From Variovorax sp. V213 (GTDB lineage Bacteria > Pseudomonadota > Gammaproteobacteria > Burkholderiales > Burkholderiaceae_C), in NCBI RefSeq assembly GCF_041154455.1, contig NZ_AP028665.1, positions 868,001 through 932,000 on the forward strand: DNA of 64,000 bases. The letters are read 5' to 3'. A program made the position numbers and the translations under genes. The first letter of the stretch is position 1. Every line of letters starts with the position of its first letter. The notes under the pieces were generated by a model. The model was given only the letters and a program-made list of their open reading frames with translations, had not been told where the DNA came from and ran no database searches. Shown here piece after piece: positions 52,281 to 60,667 of the stretch.

Positions 52281-52322
52281 TGTGCGAAAGACACGAAGTG
52301 ACAAGCCTGGGGGAGGTTCCTT

Positions 52323-53117
52323 ATGAGCACGCGTGACATCGAAGCGGCAGCGGATTCGCTGTGGAGCGCCGCCGTCACCGGCAAGGCAGTCGCGCCTTTG
52401 CGGGAGACCTTCCCCGGGTTCGGCCCGCAAGAGGCGTACGCCGTCCAGGAGGTCAACACTCAGCGCAAGCTGCAAGGCGGCGGACGGCTCGTCGGCCGGA
52501 AGATCGGCCTCACGGCGAAGGCGGTGCAGAAGCAGCTCGGCGTGGACCAGCCCGACTACGGCATGTTGTTCGCCGACATGGCGATCGCCGACGGCGAGCC
52601 GGTGCGCTGGTCCCGGCTGATGCAACCCAAGGTGGAGGCGGAAGTTGCGCTGGTCATGGAGCACGACTTGCTCGAACCCGGCATCTCGATGGCGCAGATG
52701 CTGCGGGGCGTCGCCTTCGCGCTGCCCGCGATCGAGATCGTGGGGAGTCGCATTGCCGAATGGAACATCCGCTTCGTCGACACGGTGGCAGACAACGCCT
52801 CCAGCGGCTTGTTCGTGCTGGGCAACACCCCGGTGCCTCTGGACGGCCTGGACCTGCGCCTGGCGGGCATGGTCATGGAGCGCAAAGGCGAGCAGGTCAG
52901 CCTGGGCGCGGGCGCTGCGTGCCTGGGGCATCCGCTCAATGCGGCCCTGTGGCTGGCCAACAAGATGGCCGAACTGGGGCGCGGCCTGAAGGCCGGTGAC
53001 GTGGTGCTCACCGGCGCGCTGGGGCCGATGGTTCCCGTCAACGCCGGGGATGTTTTCGAAGCCCGCATCCAGGGCCTTGGTTCGGTACGCGCAGTGTTCG
53101 AGGAGCAACAGCAATGA
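52323..53117 (+). CDS. 2-oxopent-4-enoate hydratase (XylJ/DmpE type)
   Basis: 264 residues of the FAH-like hydratase/decarboxylase family: GRKIGLTAKAVQKQLGVDQP, DYGMLFADMAI, PKVEAEVALVMEHDL and VADNASSGLFVLG. The QLGVDQPDYG segment matches hydratases rather than decarboxylases. It hydrates 2-hydroxypenta-2,4-dienoate to 4-hydroxy-2-oxovalerate. The stop overlaps the next gene by four bases, in keeping with the known hydratase-decarboxylase complex. Confidence 0.9.
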   Translation: MSTRDIEAAADSLWSAAVTGKAVAPLRETFPGFGPQEAYAVQEVNTQRKLQGGGRLVGRKIGLTAKAVQKQLGVDQPDYGMLFADMAIADGEPVRWSRLMQPKVEAEVALVMEHDLLEPGISMAQMLRGVAFALPAIEIVGSRIAEWNIRFVDTVADNASSGLFVLGNTPVPLDGLDLRLAGMVMERKGEQVSLGAGAACLGHPLNAALWLANKMAELGRGLKAGDVVLTGALGPMVPVNAGDVFEARIQGLGSVRAVFEEQQQ

Positions 53118-53887
53118 GCCAGCAACGAATCGCAGCTTTGGCGCAGCGGGTGGACGATGCCGCACGCCATGCAAAACCCATCTCGCAGTTCGGGCAGGAG
53201 GAAAAGCTGAGCGTCGAGGACGCCTATGAGATTCAGCGCGCTTCAATTGCACAGCGGCTCGCACGCGGCGAGCGGCGCACCGGCATGAAGATGGGATTCA
53301 CCAGCCGCGCGAAGATGGTTCAGATGGGCGTGCACGACATGATCTGGGGGCGCCTGACCGATGCCATGGCGCAAGAGGATGGCGGCCAGGTGGCACTGAG
53401 CCGGTTCGTCCATCCACGCGTCGAGCCCGAACTGGCCTTCCTGCTCGGCAAGCCGCTGCCCGCAGGCGCCAGCCTCGCGCAGGCGCTCGATGCCGTGGTG
53501 GCAATTGCCCCGGCGCTCGAGATCATCGACTCCCGCTTCGAGAACTTCCGCTTCTCGCTGGAGGACGTGATTGCCGACAACGCGTCGTCGTCGGGATACG
53601 TGATCGGTCCGTGGTGCGACCCGCGGCAGGACTTCAGCAATCTGGGCCTCATCCTGTCGATCGACGGTGCGCCGCGTCAAGTCGGCAGCACCGCGGGGAT
53701 TCTCGGCAATCCGCTGCGCTCCCTTGTTGCTGCCGCGCGTCTGAGCGCGGGCGCGGACGAGCCGCTGGAGCCGGGGTGGCTGGTGATGGCCGGCGGCGCC
53801 ACCGCGGCCGAAGCCCTCAAGCCCGGCCAGCACGTTGCGCTCGAGATGCAAGGTCTCGGCCGCGTCGAATTCAACACCACCGAATGA
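53114..53887 (+). CDS. 4-oxalocrotonate decarboxylase (XylI/DmpH type)
   Basis: 257 residues, homologous to the hydratase but with the decarboxylase signature GMKMGFTSRAKMVQMGVHD, HPRVEPELAFLL and EIIDSRFENFRFSLEDVIAD. It removes CO2 from the keto form of 4-oxalocrotonate. Confidence 0.9.
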   Translation: MSQQRIAALAQRVDDAARHAKPISQFGQEEKLSVEDAYEIQRASIAQRLARGERRTGMKMGFTSRAKMVQMGVHDMIWGRLTDAMAQEDGGQVALSRFVHPRVEPELAFLLGKPLPAGASLAQALDAVVAIAPALEIIDSRFENFRFSLEDVIADNASSSGYVIGPWCDPRQDFSNLGLILSIDGAPRQVGSTAGILGNPLRSLVAAARLSAGADEPLEPGWLVMAGGATAAEALKPGQHVALEMQGLGRVEFNTTE

Positions 53888-53894
53888 GGCGAAC

Positions 53895-54101
53895 ATGCCA
53901 TTGATCCAGGTCACCCTGATAGAGGGCCGCAGTGCAGAGGCGAAGACCGCCCTCATCCGCGGGCTCACCGATGCTGCCGTCGAAGCCACCGCAGCCCCGC
54001 GCGAATCCATTCGCGTGATCCTGCAGGAAGTGCCTGCCGCGCACTGGGGCGTCGGTGGCGTTCCCAAGGGCGCTTCCGCAAAGGAGGCACACCGTGGCTG
54101 A
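53895..54101 (+). CDS. 4-oxalocrotonate tautomerase (XylH/DmpI type)
   Basis: 68 residues, typical length. The catalytic Pro is the second codon (MPLIQVTLIEGRS) and the substrate-binding Arg in EGRS is kept; the C-terminal HWGVGG replaces the more usual HWGVAG-like loop. It interconverts enol and keto 4-oxalocrotonate. Its end overlaps the start of the acetaldehyde dehydrogenase gene by eight bases. Confidence 0.9.
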   Translation: MPLIQVTLIEGRSAEAKTALIRGLTDAAVEATAAPRESIRVILQEVPAAHWGVGGVPKGASAKEAHRG

Positions 54102-55047
54102 TCGCAAGCTGAAGGCTGCCATCATCGGCAGCGGCAACATCGGCACGGACTTGATGATCAAGATCCTGCGCCACGGCCGTCACATCGAGATGGGTGCCAT
54201 GGTCGGCATCGACGCCGCCTCCGACGGCCTGGCGCGTGCCGCGCGCCTGGGCGTGGCCATTACCCACGAGGGCGTGGAAGGCCTCTCGCACCTGCCGGTG
54301 TTCGCGGACATCGACATCGTCTTCGACGCAACCTCGGCCGGTGCGCACGTCAGGAACGATGCCTTCCTGCGTGAACTCAAGCCGGAGATTCGCCTGGTAG
54401 ACCTCACGCCCGCGGCGATCGGCCCGTACTGCGTTCCTGTGGTGAACGGCCAAGCGCATCTGGACGCACCCAACGTCAACATGGTCACCTGCGGCGGCCA
54501 GGCCACCATTCCGATGGTGGCGGCCGTCTCGCGCGTGGCCAAGGTTCACTACGGCGAGATCGTCGCCAGCATCTCCAGCAAAAGCGCCGGCCCCGGCACA
54601 CGGGCCAACATCGATGAGTTCACCGAGACCACGTCGAAGGCCATCGAAGTGGTAGGCGGCGCGGCCAAGGGCAAGGCCATCATCGTGATGAACCCGGCCG
54701 AGCCGCCGCTGATCATGCGCGACACGGTCTACACGCTCAGCGAATTCGCCGACGAGGACCAGATCGCCGAGTCGGTCGAGCGCATGGCTGCCGACGTGCA
54801 GGCCTACGTGCCAGGGTACCGCCTCAAGCAGAAAGTGCAGTTCGACCGCATCGAGGCCGACCACCCGATCCGCATCCCCGGCGTTGGCGTGCGCATGCAC
54901 GGCCTGAAGACCTCCATCTTCCTGGAGGTGGAAGGCGCCGCGCACTACCTGCCGGCGTACGCGGGCAACCTCGACATCATGACCAGCGCAGCGCTGCGCA
55001 CGGCCGAGTCCATGGCCGAGCGCATGCTTGCCGCAGTGGCCGCATGA
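54094..55047 (+). CDS. Acylating acetaldehyde dehydrogenase (DmpF/MhpF type)
   Basis: 317 residues starting with GTG at 54094; AGGAGG lies six bases upstream within the tautomerase gene. NAD motif AAIIGSGNIGTDLMIKIL, catalytic Cys in NMVTCGGQATIPMV. It converts acetaldehyde channelled from the aldolase to acetyl-CoA. Confidence 0.93.
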   Translation: MADRKLKAAIIGSGNIGTDLMIKILRHGRHIEMGAMVGIDAASDGLARAARLGVAITHEGVEGLSHLPVFADIDIVFDATSAGAHVRNDAFLRELKPEIRLVDLTPAAIGPYCVPVVNGQAHLDAPNVNMVTCGGQATIPMVAAVSRVAKVHYGEIVASISSKSAGPGTRANIDEFTETTSKAIEVVGGAAKGKAIIVMNPAEPPLIMRDTVYTLSEFADEDQIAESVERMAADVQAYVPGYRLKQKVQFDRIEADHPIRIPGVGVRMHGLKTSIFLEVEGAAHYLPAYAGNLDIMTSAALRTAESMAERMLAAVAA

Positions 55048-55058
55048 AGGAGACTGCA

Positions 55059-56126
55059 ATGAGCCACGACATCGACAAGAAGATCTACATCTCCGACGTG
55101 ACGCTGCGCGACGGCAGCCATGCCATTCGCCACCAGTACAGCGTGGAACAAGCCAGGCAGATCGCCCAGGCGCTCGACGAGGCCAGGGTCGACTCCATCG
55201 AGGTGGCCCATGGCGACGGGCTGCAAGGCGGCAGCTTCAACTACGGCTTCGGCGCTCACACCGACATCGAGTGGATCGAAGCGGTGGCCAGCGTGGTCAA
55301 GCACGCGAAGATCGCGACCTTGCTGCTGCCAGGCATCGGCACCGTGCACGATCTCAAGGCCGCCTACGAGGCGGGCGCGCGCATCGTTCGCGTGGCCACG
55401 CACTGCACCGAGGCCGACATCTCGCGACAGCACATCGAGTACGCGCGCCACCTCGGCATGGAGGCCGTGGGCTTCCTGATGATGAGCCACATGACCACGC
55501 CAGAGGCGCTGGCGCAACAGGCCAGGCTGATGGAGAGCTACGGCGCGACATGCTGCTACGTGGTGGACTCGGGCGGCGCGCTGAGCATGAACGACGTGCG
55601 CGACCGGTTCCGTGCCTTCAAGGATGTGCTCAAGCCCGAGACGCAGACCGGAATGCACGCGCACCACAACCTGAGCCTGGGCGTCGCCAACAGCATCGTC
55701 GCGGTGGAAGAGGGCTGCGATCGCGTGGACGCCAGCCTTGCTGGTATGGGCGCCGGTGCGGGCAACGCGCCCCTGGAGGTGTTCATTGCCGCGGCTGCGC
55801 GCCTGGGGTGGAAGCACGGCACGGATCTGTACAAGCTGATGGACGCGGCCGACGACATCGTGCGCCCGCTGCAGGACCGACCGGTGCGGGTAGACCGCGA
55901 GACCCTGGCGCTGGGCTATGCCGGCGTGTATTCGAGTTTCCTGCGGCACTCGGAAGTTGCCGCCAGGAAGTACGGCCTGAAGACCGTCGACATCCTGGTC
56001 GAGCTGGGGCGACGTCGCATGGTGGGCGGTCAGGAAGACATGATCGTCGACGTGGCGCTCGACCTCCTGAAGGGCGTCGAGCATGAGCGCATCCACCTTC
56101 AGCCCAGCATGAGCGAGGCTGGTTGA
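55059..56126 (+). CDS. 4-hydroxy-2-oxovalerate aldolase (DmpG/MhpE type)
   Basis: 355 residues of HMGL-like TIM barrel plus DmpG communication domain: ISDVTLRDGSHAIRHQY, VDSIEVAHGDGLQGGSFNYG, MHAHHNLSLGVANS. The start at 55059 follows AAGGAG. It splits 4-hydroxy-2-oxovalerate to pyruvate and acetaldehyde and forms a channelling complex with the preceding dehydrogenase. Confidence 0.93.
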   Translation: MSHDIDKKIYISDVTLRDGSHAIRHQYSVEQARQIAQALDEARVDSIEVAHGDGLQGGSFNYGFGAHTDIEWIEAVASVVKHAKIATLLLPGIGTVHDLKAAYEAGARIVRVATHCTEADISRQHIEYARHLGMEAVGFLMMSHMTTPEALAQQARLMESYGATCCYVVDSGGALSMNDVRDRFRAFKDVLKPETQTGMHAHHNLSLGVANSIVAVEEGCDRVDASLAGMGAGAGNAPLEVFIAAAARLGWKHGTDLYKLMDAADDIVRPLQDRPVRVDRETLALGYAGVYSSFLRHSEVAARKYGLKTVDILVELGRRRMVGGQEDMIVDVALDLLKGVEHERIHLQPSMSEAG

Positions 56127-56164
56127 GGTTGCAGGAAAGTTATCAAAATGACAAGGAGACTTCC

Positions 56165-57154
56165 ATGAATCGAATGAGCTTTCGCCGATCGATTTTCGCA
56201 CTCGCGATGTCGATGGCCGCAGTTATTCCCGAGGCCCAGGCGCAGTCTGCCGCCGCGAAGTGGCCGAGCCAGCCGGTGCGCTTCGTGGTGCCGTTCCCGG
56301 CCGGCTCCGCGCCCGATGTGCTGATCCGCTTCGTCGGTGCCAAGCTCACCCAGAAGTGGGGCCAATCGGTGGTGGTCGACAACAAGCCGGGCGGCAGCGG
56401 CGTGATCGGCATGAACACACTCCTGACCGGGCCGACCGATGGCACGACCTTCGGCTTCGTCCAGGGCTCGGCCATCTCCGTCGCGCCCAGCACCATCAAG
56501 GGCGTGACCTACGACTTCAACCGCGACTTCGTGCCGGTCACCCTGGCGGCCGTGGCGCCCTTCGTGCTCGCCGTACCAGGCGACTCGCCCTACAAGACGC
56601 TCGGCGAGCTCATTGCCGCCGCAAAGGCCAGGCCACAGGGCATCGAGGTGGCCGACAACGGCCGCGGCACCGCGCCGCACCTCGCCTCGGCGCTGCTGGG
56701 CCTGCAATCGGGCGCGCAGTTCCTTGAAGTGCACTACCCGGGCGGCGCCCAGGCCATGCAGGCCACGCTCGGCGGCCAGACCAAGATGATGGTCGAGACC
56801 TACAACGTTGTCGCAGGCAATGTGCAGGCCGGCAAGTTGCGGATTCTGGCGTCGACGAGCGACCGCGTCGAACCCGGCCTCGAGCAGCTGCCCTTGGCTA
56901 CTTCGACAGTGCCGGGCGTCGTGGCGTTCGGCTGGTTCGCGGTCATTGCGAAGAAGGGCGTGGATCCCGTCATCCTCGCCAAGCTCAACAGGGACATGGG
57001 CGAAGCGCTGCTGCTGCCCGATGTGGTCGCAAAGTCGCGAGAGCTGGGCACTTATCCGCGGCCCGGCACGCCCGAGCAGCTTGCCAAGTACATCGAAGAA
57101 GATCGCAGGACCTGGCAAGGCGTGCTCGACAAGCTCAACATCAAGCCGGAATAG
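56165..57154 (+). CDS. Bug (TctC-family) periplasmic solute-binding protein
   Basis: 329 residues with a signal peptide (FALAMSMAAVIPEAQAQ) and Bug motifs WPSQPVRFVVPFPAGSAPD and GQSVVVDNKPGGSGVIG. It is the last gene of the meta-cleavage operon, so it may bind the aromatic acid or a related compound in the periplasm. No permease genes are adjacent. Confidence 0.88.
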   Translation: MNRMSFRRSIFALAMSMAAVIPEAQAQSAAAKWPSQPVRFVVPFPAGSAPDVLIRFVGAKLTQKWGQSVVVDNKPGGSGVIGMNTLLTGPTDGTTFGFVQGSAISVAPSTIKGVTYDFNRDFVPVTLAAVAPFVLAVPGDSPYKTLGELIAAAKARPQGIEVADNGRGTAPHLASALLGLQSGAQFLEVHYPGGAQAMQATLGGQTKMMVETYNVVAGNVQAGKLRILASTSDRVEPGLEQLPLATSTVPGVVAFGWFAVIAKKGVDPVILAKLNRDMGEALLLPDVVAKSRELGTYPRPGTPEQLAKYIEEDRRTWQGVLDKLNIKPE

Positions 57155-57748
57155 CGGGCCTTGCCGCTTCGGCTTCAGCTCTTGGGAAGAGGAGCGCGCG
57201 CTGCAGCCGCGGTGGGGGTGGTGCACCGCGGGGTGATTGGTATTCAAGGACAGACACGCGCACCAAGCGTGCATGCCAGCCGATCAAGCATTGATGGCGG
57301 GGAGACGCGCTCATGAAGGCGCTGGGAAAAGCTTCGCTAGCGACTGGCGCGGTCGTGGGTTCCGCTGGAGCGGCGGCACACCAGATTGGATCGAGGATAC
57401 CCACTAAGACAGTATGGTAATTTATACAATGTATCTTATGTTAAATGCCGTGCCCGCCGATTGGCGGGAAAGGTAGGCGCCGTCCATTTGCAGAAATGTG
57501 TTCGCGGATTTGGCAGAAAAGCGTTCGCGACTTCATCCTCGCTCTACTGCATTCTGAGGTAGCGGCGACAAGTCCTTGCCTCGATTCATGAATTTCGCCT
57601 CGACGCGCTCGGCGAAATTGCGGAGCTTCTCGCATTGCGCACGTTGGTTCGTTCGGGAATTGGCGACGGTCAGGGCTGGAAGCGCGCCATCATTGCGCCG
57701 TCAAAGTGCTTATCGCCTACTCGCCCGTCGGCGTTGTCAGAAATACGC
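57155..57748. other. Gene-free stretch at the boundary of the accessory region
   Basis: No open frame here has a recognisable product. The stretch includes an AT-rich patch around 57410-57440 and a pair of near-identical direct repeats (57487-57529), and marks the change from an orderly operon to decayed, lower-GC DNA. Confidence 0.5.
57487..57529. repeat. Tandem imperfect 20-base direct repeats
   Basis: TTTGCAGAAATGTGTTCGCG (57487-57506) and TTTGGCAGAAAAGCGTTCGCG (57509-57529, 21 bases with one extra base and two changes) lie side by side. Closely spaced repeats of this size are typical of transposase- or regulator-binding ends, but no partner gene is next to them. Confidence 0.5.
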
Positions 57749-58027
57749 CTAAAGGCGCTTGCCAAGTCGATGGATATACCAACCGCAGGCCGCCATCACC
57801 AGACCGACGTACAGCACCACCAATGCAGCGGCGGGAGCCCACCCGGGTACGGAGGAAGCCACCCCGGCGATGAGAGAGTCGCGGGGCAACTGAAGGAGCT
57901 TCCACATGACGATCAAGGGGATGGCTCCGAGCATCACTGCCGTCCACCCGCACCACCAGAGTTCGCGACCGCGCTGGCGCATTCCTCTCCAGTCCCCTTC
58001 GAACTTCTCCATCAGCCAGTCATCCAT
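57749..58027 (-). CDS. Small membrane protein, unknown function
   Basis: 92 residues with two hydrophobic segments (TAVMLGAIPLIVMWKLL and PAAALVVLYVGLVMAACGWYI) separated by a short loop; polar N-terminus. GGAG lies eight bases before the ATG. No family is recognised. Confidence 0.5.
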   Translation of the reverse strand: MDDWLMEKFEGDWRGMRQRGRELWWCGWTAVMLGAIPLIVMWKLLQLPRDSLIAGVASSVPGWAPAAALVVLYVGLVMAACGWYIHRLGKRL

Positions 58028-58458
58028 ACCGGTGCTCCAAAGATTTGGCGAAAGATACTGGCATTGTCACTCCACGTCGCCTCAATGGGCCGGGAGGCCC
58101 AGGTCTACCATGATGCCGACGTCTTGCCGAGGATATATCGGCGCAAGTCCGGAACGCAATCTCAAGTCGTTCAACTCGGCCCAGGCCGTGCCTTTAATCC
58201 ATTTCCTCGGGTAGAAATCTCGGCGCGTCGACCCCTCCCTGATGCACTGCAGTTCAATGACGGCGTGCCGATGCCAGAAAGGAACGCGTGCAACACGGTT
58301 GACGCGAAAGCCATGCCCCGAAGTACGGGTGCGTCTCCAGGGTTTCTCCTCACCGATTCCACCCTCTTTTCCCCCGCCACCGCGCCGCTCGCTCTGACAA
58401 TCGCCAGCGGGAGTTCAACAGACAGGTATCTCGGGCCTGCTGAACGTGGGGGCAAGAT

Positions 58459-58797
58459 ATGAGATCCGTTTTTCTAGCCATTGCTATCGGTGGCTCCGTG
58501 TCAGCGCTTGCTCAAACTCCGGCGATTCTCTTGGAGGCTTGCAATGCGATGGAGCCTGCAAGCAAGCGACTCGAGTGCCTAAGGGCTGCCGCTGGAGTTC
58601 GTCCTGCTCCCGCCACGGCCTATGGCGGAACGCCTTCTTCCTCACACGCAGCCCCCTCTACATCCCTCCCCCACTCCGCGAACGCGTACAAGCTGACCGC
58701 ACCACGCGCGACCAGTAGCCAGACTTGCTACACCGGGCCGCGAGGCGGCACCTACACGATCACGGCCAGCGGTCGGAAGAACTACAGCGGTTGCTAG
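58459..58797 (+). CDS. Exported protein with C-terminal PBCV basic-adaptor-like motif
   Basis: 112 residues with a signal peptide (MRSVFLAIAIGGSVSALAQ). A Cys pair in ACNAMEPASKRLECLR is followed by a Ser/Pro/Thr-rich linker. The C-terminal motif TCYTGPRGGTYTITASGRKN, ending in a Cys, resembles the short Gly-Lys-rich PBCV-specific basic adaptor repeat also found in bacterial exported proteins. Its role is unknown. The next exported-protein gene starts nine bases downstream. Confidence 0.55.
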   Translation: MRSVFLAIAIGGSVSALAQTPAILLEACNAMEPASKRLECLRAAAGVRPAPATAYGGTPSSSHAAPSTSLPHSANAYKLTAPRATSSQTCYTGPRGGTYTITASGRKNYSGC

Positions 58798-58806
58798 GAC
58801 AACGCC

Positions 58807-59148
58807 ATGATGAAATTCGCTGCGATGATTGCGGGCCTAACAATGACGGTGGCCGCACCGACGCTCCGGGCCAACCCCGCCCACGACCAACTCGCAGGGA
58901 TGTCGATCACCCAACGCGCCTCCGCACTTGCTTCCCTTCTGCGCGCGAGCGATGAAACGTGTCCGTCAGCCAAGCGCACCTTCTATCAGGGCAGCGACAA
59001 CAATGGAAACGCATTTTGGAACGTGGAGTGCAGTGGAGGATCGGCCTACGTGATTCAGGTCAATAACGACGCACGCGGTTCAACGCGAATCTTGAGTTGC
59101 AAGGCGCTGAAGGCCGTGGCTGGAACGAACTGTTTTCGCAAGCTCTAA
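58807..59148 (+). CDS. Small exported protein, unknown function
   Basis: 113 residues with a signal peptide (MMKFAAMIAGLTMTVAAPTL). The mature part has Cys residues in DETCPSAKRTFYQG, WNVECSGGSAYVI, LSCKALK and GTNCFRKL, suggesting two disulfides. Context suggests co-expression with the preceding exported protein. No family is recognised; no ribosome site is strong. Confidence 0.5.
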   Translation: MMKFAAMIAGLTMTVAAPTLRANPAHDQLAGMSITQRASALASLLRASDETCPSAKRTFYQGSDNNGNAFWNVECSGGSAYVIQVNNDARGSTRILSCKALKAVAGTNCFRKL

Positions 59149-59244
59149 CGCCGCTCCTTTTCTGCCATCTTCTTTGAGGCCGCCCCCTCCGCTCTCATGT
59201 CGGCGCTGACCGCACGATACATGCCGGACAAAAGGAATCAATAA

Positions 59245-59581
59245 ATGCCCCACCTTGGCCTCATCGAACTTGGAAACGCGGTCTACCGCGAGTAGATCAA
59301 GGGGATAGTCCTCGATACCAGCATCTTCGACCAATATAGGTACGGATTCGAGTTCGGCCTCCTAGCGAAGCTTCAAGGAAGGCGGGGTGATGATCGATGG
59401 CTTCGAAATCAGCGCCCGCGGCGCGAAGAGCAAACCCATCAAGACCCGGCAGACTTGGTGGTGCGTCACAGAGCACGAAGTCGGCTTCGCCGCGCTCGAG
59501 CGGATGAACCCGCGCAGCTCATCGGGCTTCGACGTGAATGACGATGAAGAAGAGGATTTGCTGCCGGCCTGGCCACGATGA
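59245..59581 (+). pseudogene. Broken PIN-like-domain gene
   Basis: One frame reads MPHLGLIELGNAVYRE and a stop, then IVLDTSIFDQYRYGFEFGLL, resembling the first strand and Asp of a PIN-like nuclease. A second frame from about 59388 carries SKPIKTRQTWWCVTEHEVG. The frames are interrupted, so the gene is dead. The family match is tentative. Confidence 0.35.
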
Positions 59582-59913
59582 CTGTCGCTCGTGCAGGACA
59601 ATGAAGCGTCGAAGCTCGCCCCGCGTGACACCCTCACTCGCCGAACCAGAACACGAGCCAAGACGACAGCGCGGTCAAAGTGGTCATCAGAAGGAATGCA
59701 TCCCTCTGACGCGACAAACCACGACGACACAGCTGGCGTAGGCTGGATAGCATCTCGACCTCCTCAAACGACTGCCCGGGAGTTTCGCGGTCAGACCTTG
59801 AAATCGTCAATCCAACGATAGTTCGAAGGCACGCGCTTGTTGCACAACAAAAGGCCGCGAATCCGAGCGCAGCAAAAAGATCATGAGCCAAACTTGTTGA
59901 TTGCCACCGAAAA
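59582..59913. other. Gene-poor stretch
   Basis: A minus-strand frame (59634-59891) with hydrophobic ends could encode a small membrane protein, but its only starts are weak (TTG) and no ribosome site is evident. I do not call it. Confidence 0.35.
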
Positions 59914-60361
59914 TTGACCCTCTAAACGCAGTAATTTCCGTCTAAGACTGACCCACGTAAAACTCTACCCTGCTCATTTTTAAAGCAGGGGATCCTAGGA
60001 GTGATAGACGTGGCGACATTGAGTGTCATCAGACGTTGGGCCCTGCGCGAGCAGATGTCCATCCGCGAGATAGCCAGGCGTACAGGCCTGTCTCGCAACA
60101 CCGTCAAGAAGTACCTGCGAGCCGGCGACGAAGAGCCGCGCTACGCCAAGCGGGCGAGCTCGAGCAAGCTCGATCCCTATGCCGAGAAGCTCGCGACCTG
60201 GCTCGCGATCGAGGCCACCAAATCGCGGAAACAGCGGCGCAATCTGCGGCAGATCCACACACCCCAACCTAAAAAGGAGAACACCAAGCACTTATCCACA
60301 TCGTGAGGCCTTCGGGCTCACAAAGCGGGTGGGTCAGTATTAAATGGAAATCCAGGGTCAG
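59914..60361 (+). mobile_element. Internally deleted IS21-like element with both ends and IstA fragment
   Basis: Two TGACCC repeats at the left (59914-59920 and 59948-59954, TTGACCC and CTGACCC) are mirrored by two GGGTCAG repeats at the right (60331-60337 and 60355-60361), the multiple-terminal-repeat layout of IS21 elements. Between them lies only the IstA N-terminus (60001-60260: SIREIARRTGLSRNTVKKYL, EEPRYAKRASSSKLDPYAEK). The IstA catalytic domain and istB are gone, giving a roughly 450-base non-autonomous derivative. A 6-base hairpin lies at 59968-59990. Confidence 0.65.
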
Positions 60362-60531
60362 AGATCGGCGGAATCAAACATTCGTCGCACCCCGTCGCAA
60401 GCAATCTCATCTCGATCCATGGCGCACCATCCACAGACGCCATATTTGCGCATGGCGGGCCACTCGGCGTCACTATGCATCGTGATACAGATCGTGATAA
60501 GCCTCTGAGTTTCGCTCGAGGAGCAAAGAAA

Positions 60532-60561
60532 AATGGCCTAGCAATTTCTTGCTAAGCCATT
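60532..60561 (-). terminator. Intrinsic terminator of the tRNA-Lys locus (minus strand)
   Basis: AATGGC-x-TAGCAA pairs with TTGCTA-x-GCCATT around a 4-base loop. On the minus strand the stem is followed by TTTCTTT. It lies 20 bases beyond the tRNA 3' end, so it is the natural tRNA terminator left on the chromosomal side. Confidence 0.7.
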
Positions 60562-60580
60562 GATTTTATTGCAAATTTGT

Positions 60581-60630
60581 TGGTAGGACGTACTGGATTC
60601 GAACCAGTGACCAACGGATTAAAAGTCCGT
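60581..60630 (-). tRNA. tRNA-Lys(TTT), 3' half only
   Basis: Reading the minus strand, the anticodon arm ACGGA-CTTTTAA-TCCGT (anticodon TTT), a five-base variable loop, the T-arm ACTGG-TTCGAAT-CCAGT and the acceptor 3' strand ending CCA are perfect. The sequence upstream shows no D-arm and no AGGACGT acceptor 5' strand. It is therefore a 3' fragment, as left at the distal attachment site when an integrative element inserts into a tRNA gene and supplies a new 3' end at its other edge. Confidence 0.8.
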
Positions 60631-60667
60631 TTATCTTTGGTACCCGCTCATAGCCCACGCAGCTGGA

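Noticed and set aside
50412..53264. 950-codon minus-strand open frame opposite the meta-cleavage genes
   Set aside because: Antisense to the dehydrogenase and hydratase genes, with no domain.
59634..59891. Possible 85-residue membrane protein on the minus strand
   Set aside because: Only a TTG start, no ribosome site, no family, in a decayed region.
60581..60656. Complete tRNA-Lys
   Set aside because: The 3' half is perfect but no D-arm or matching 5' acceptor strand exists upstream, so only a fragment is called.
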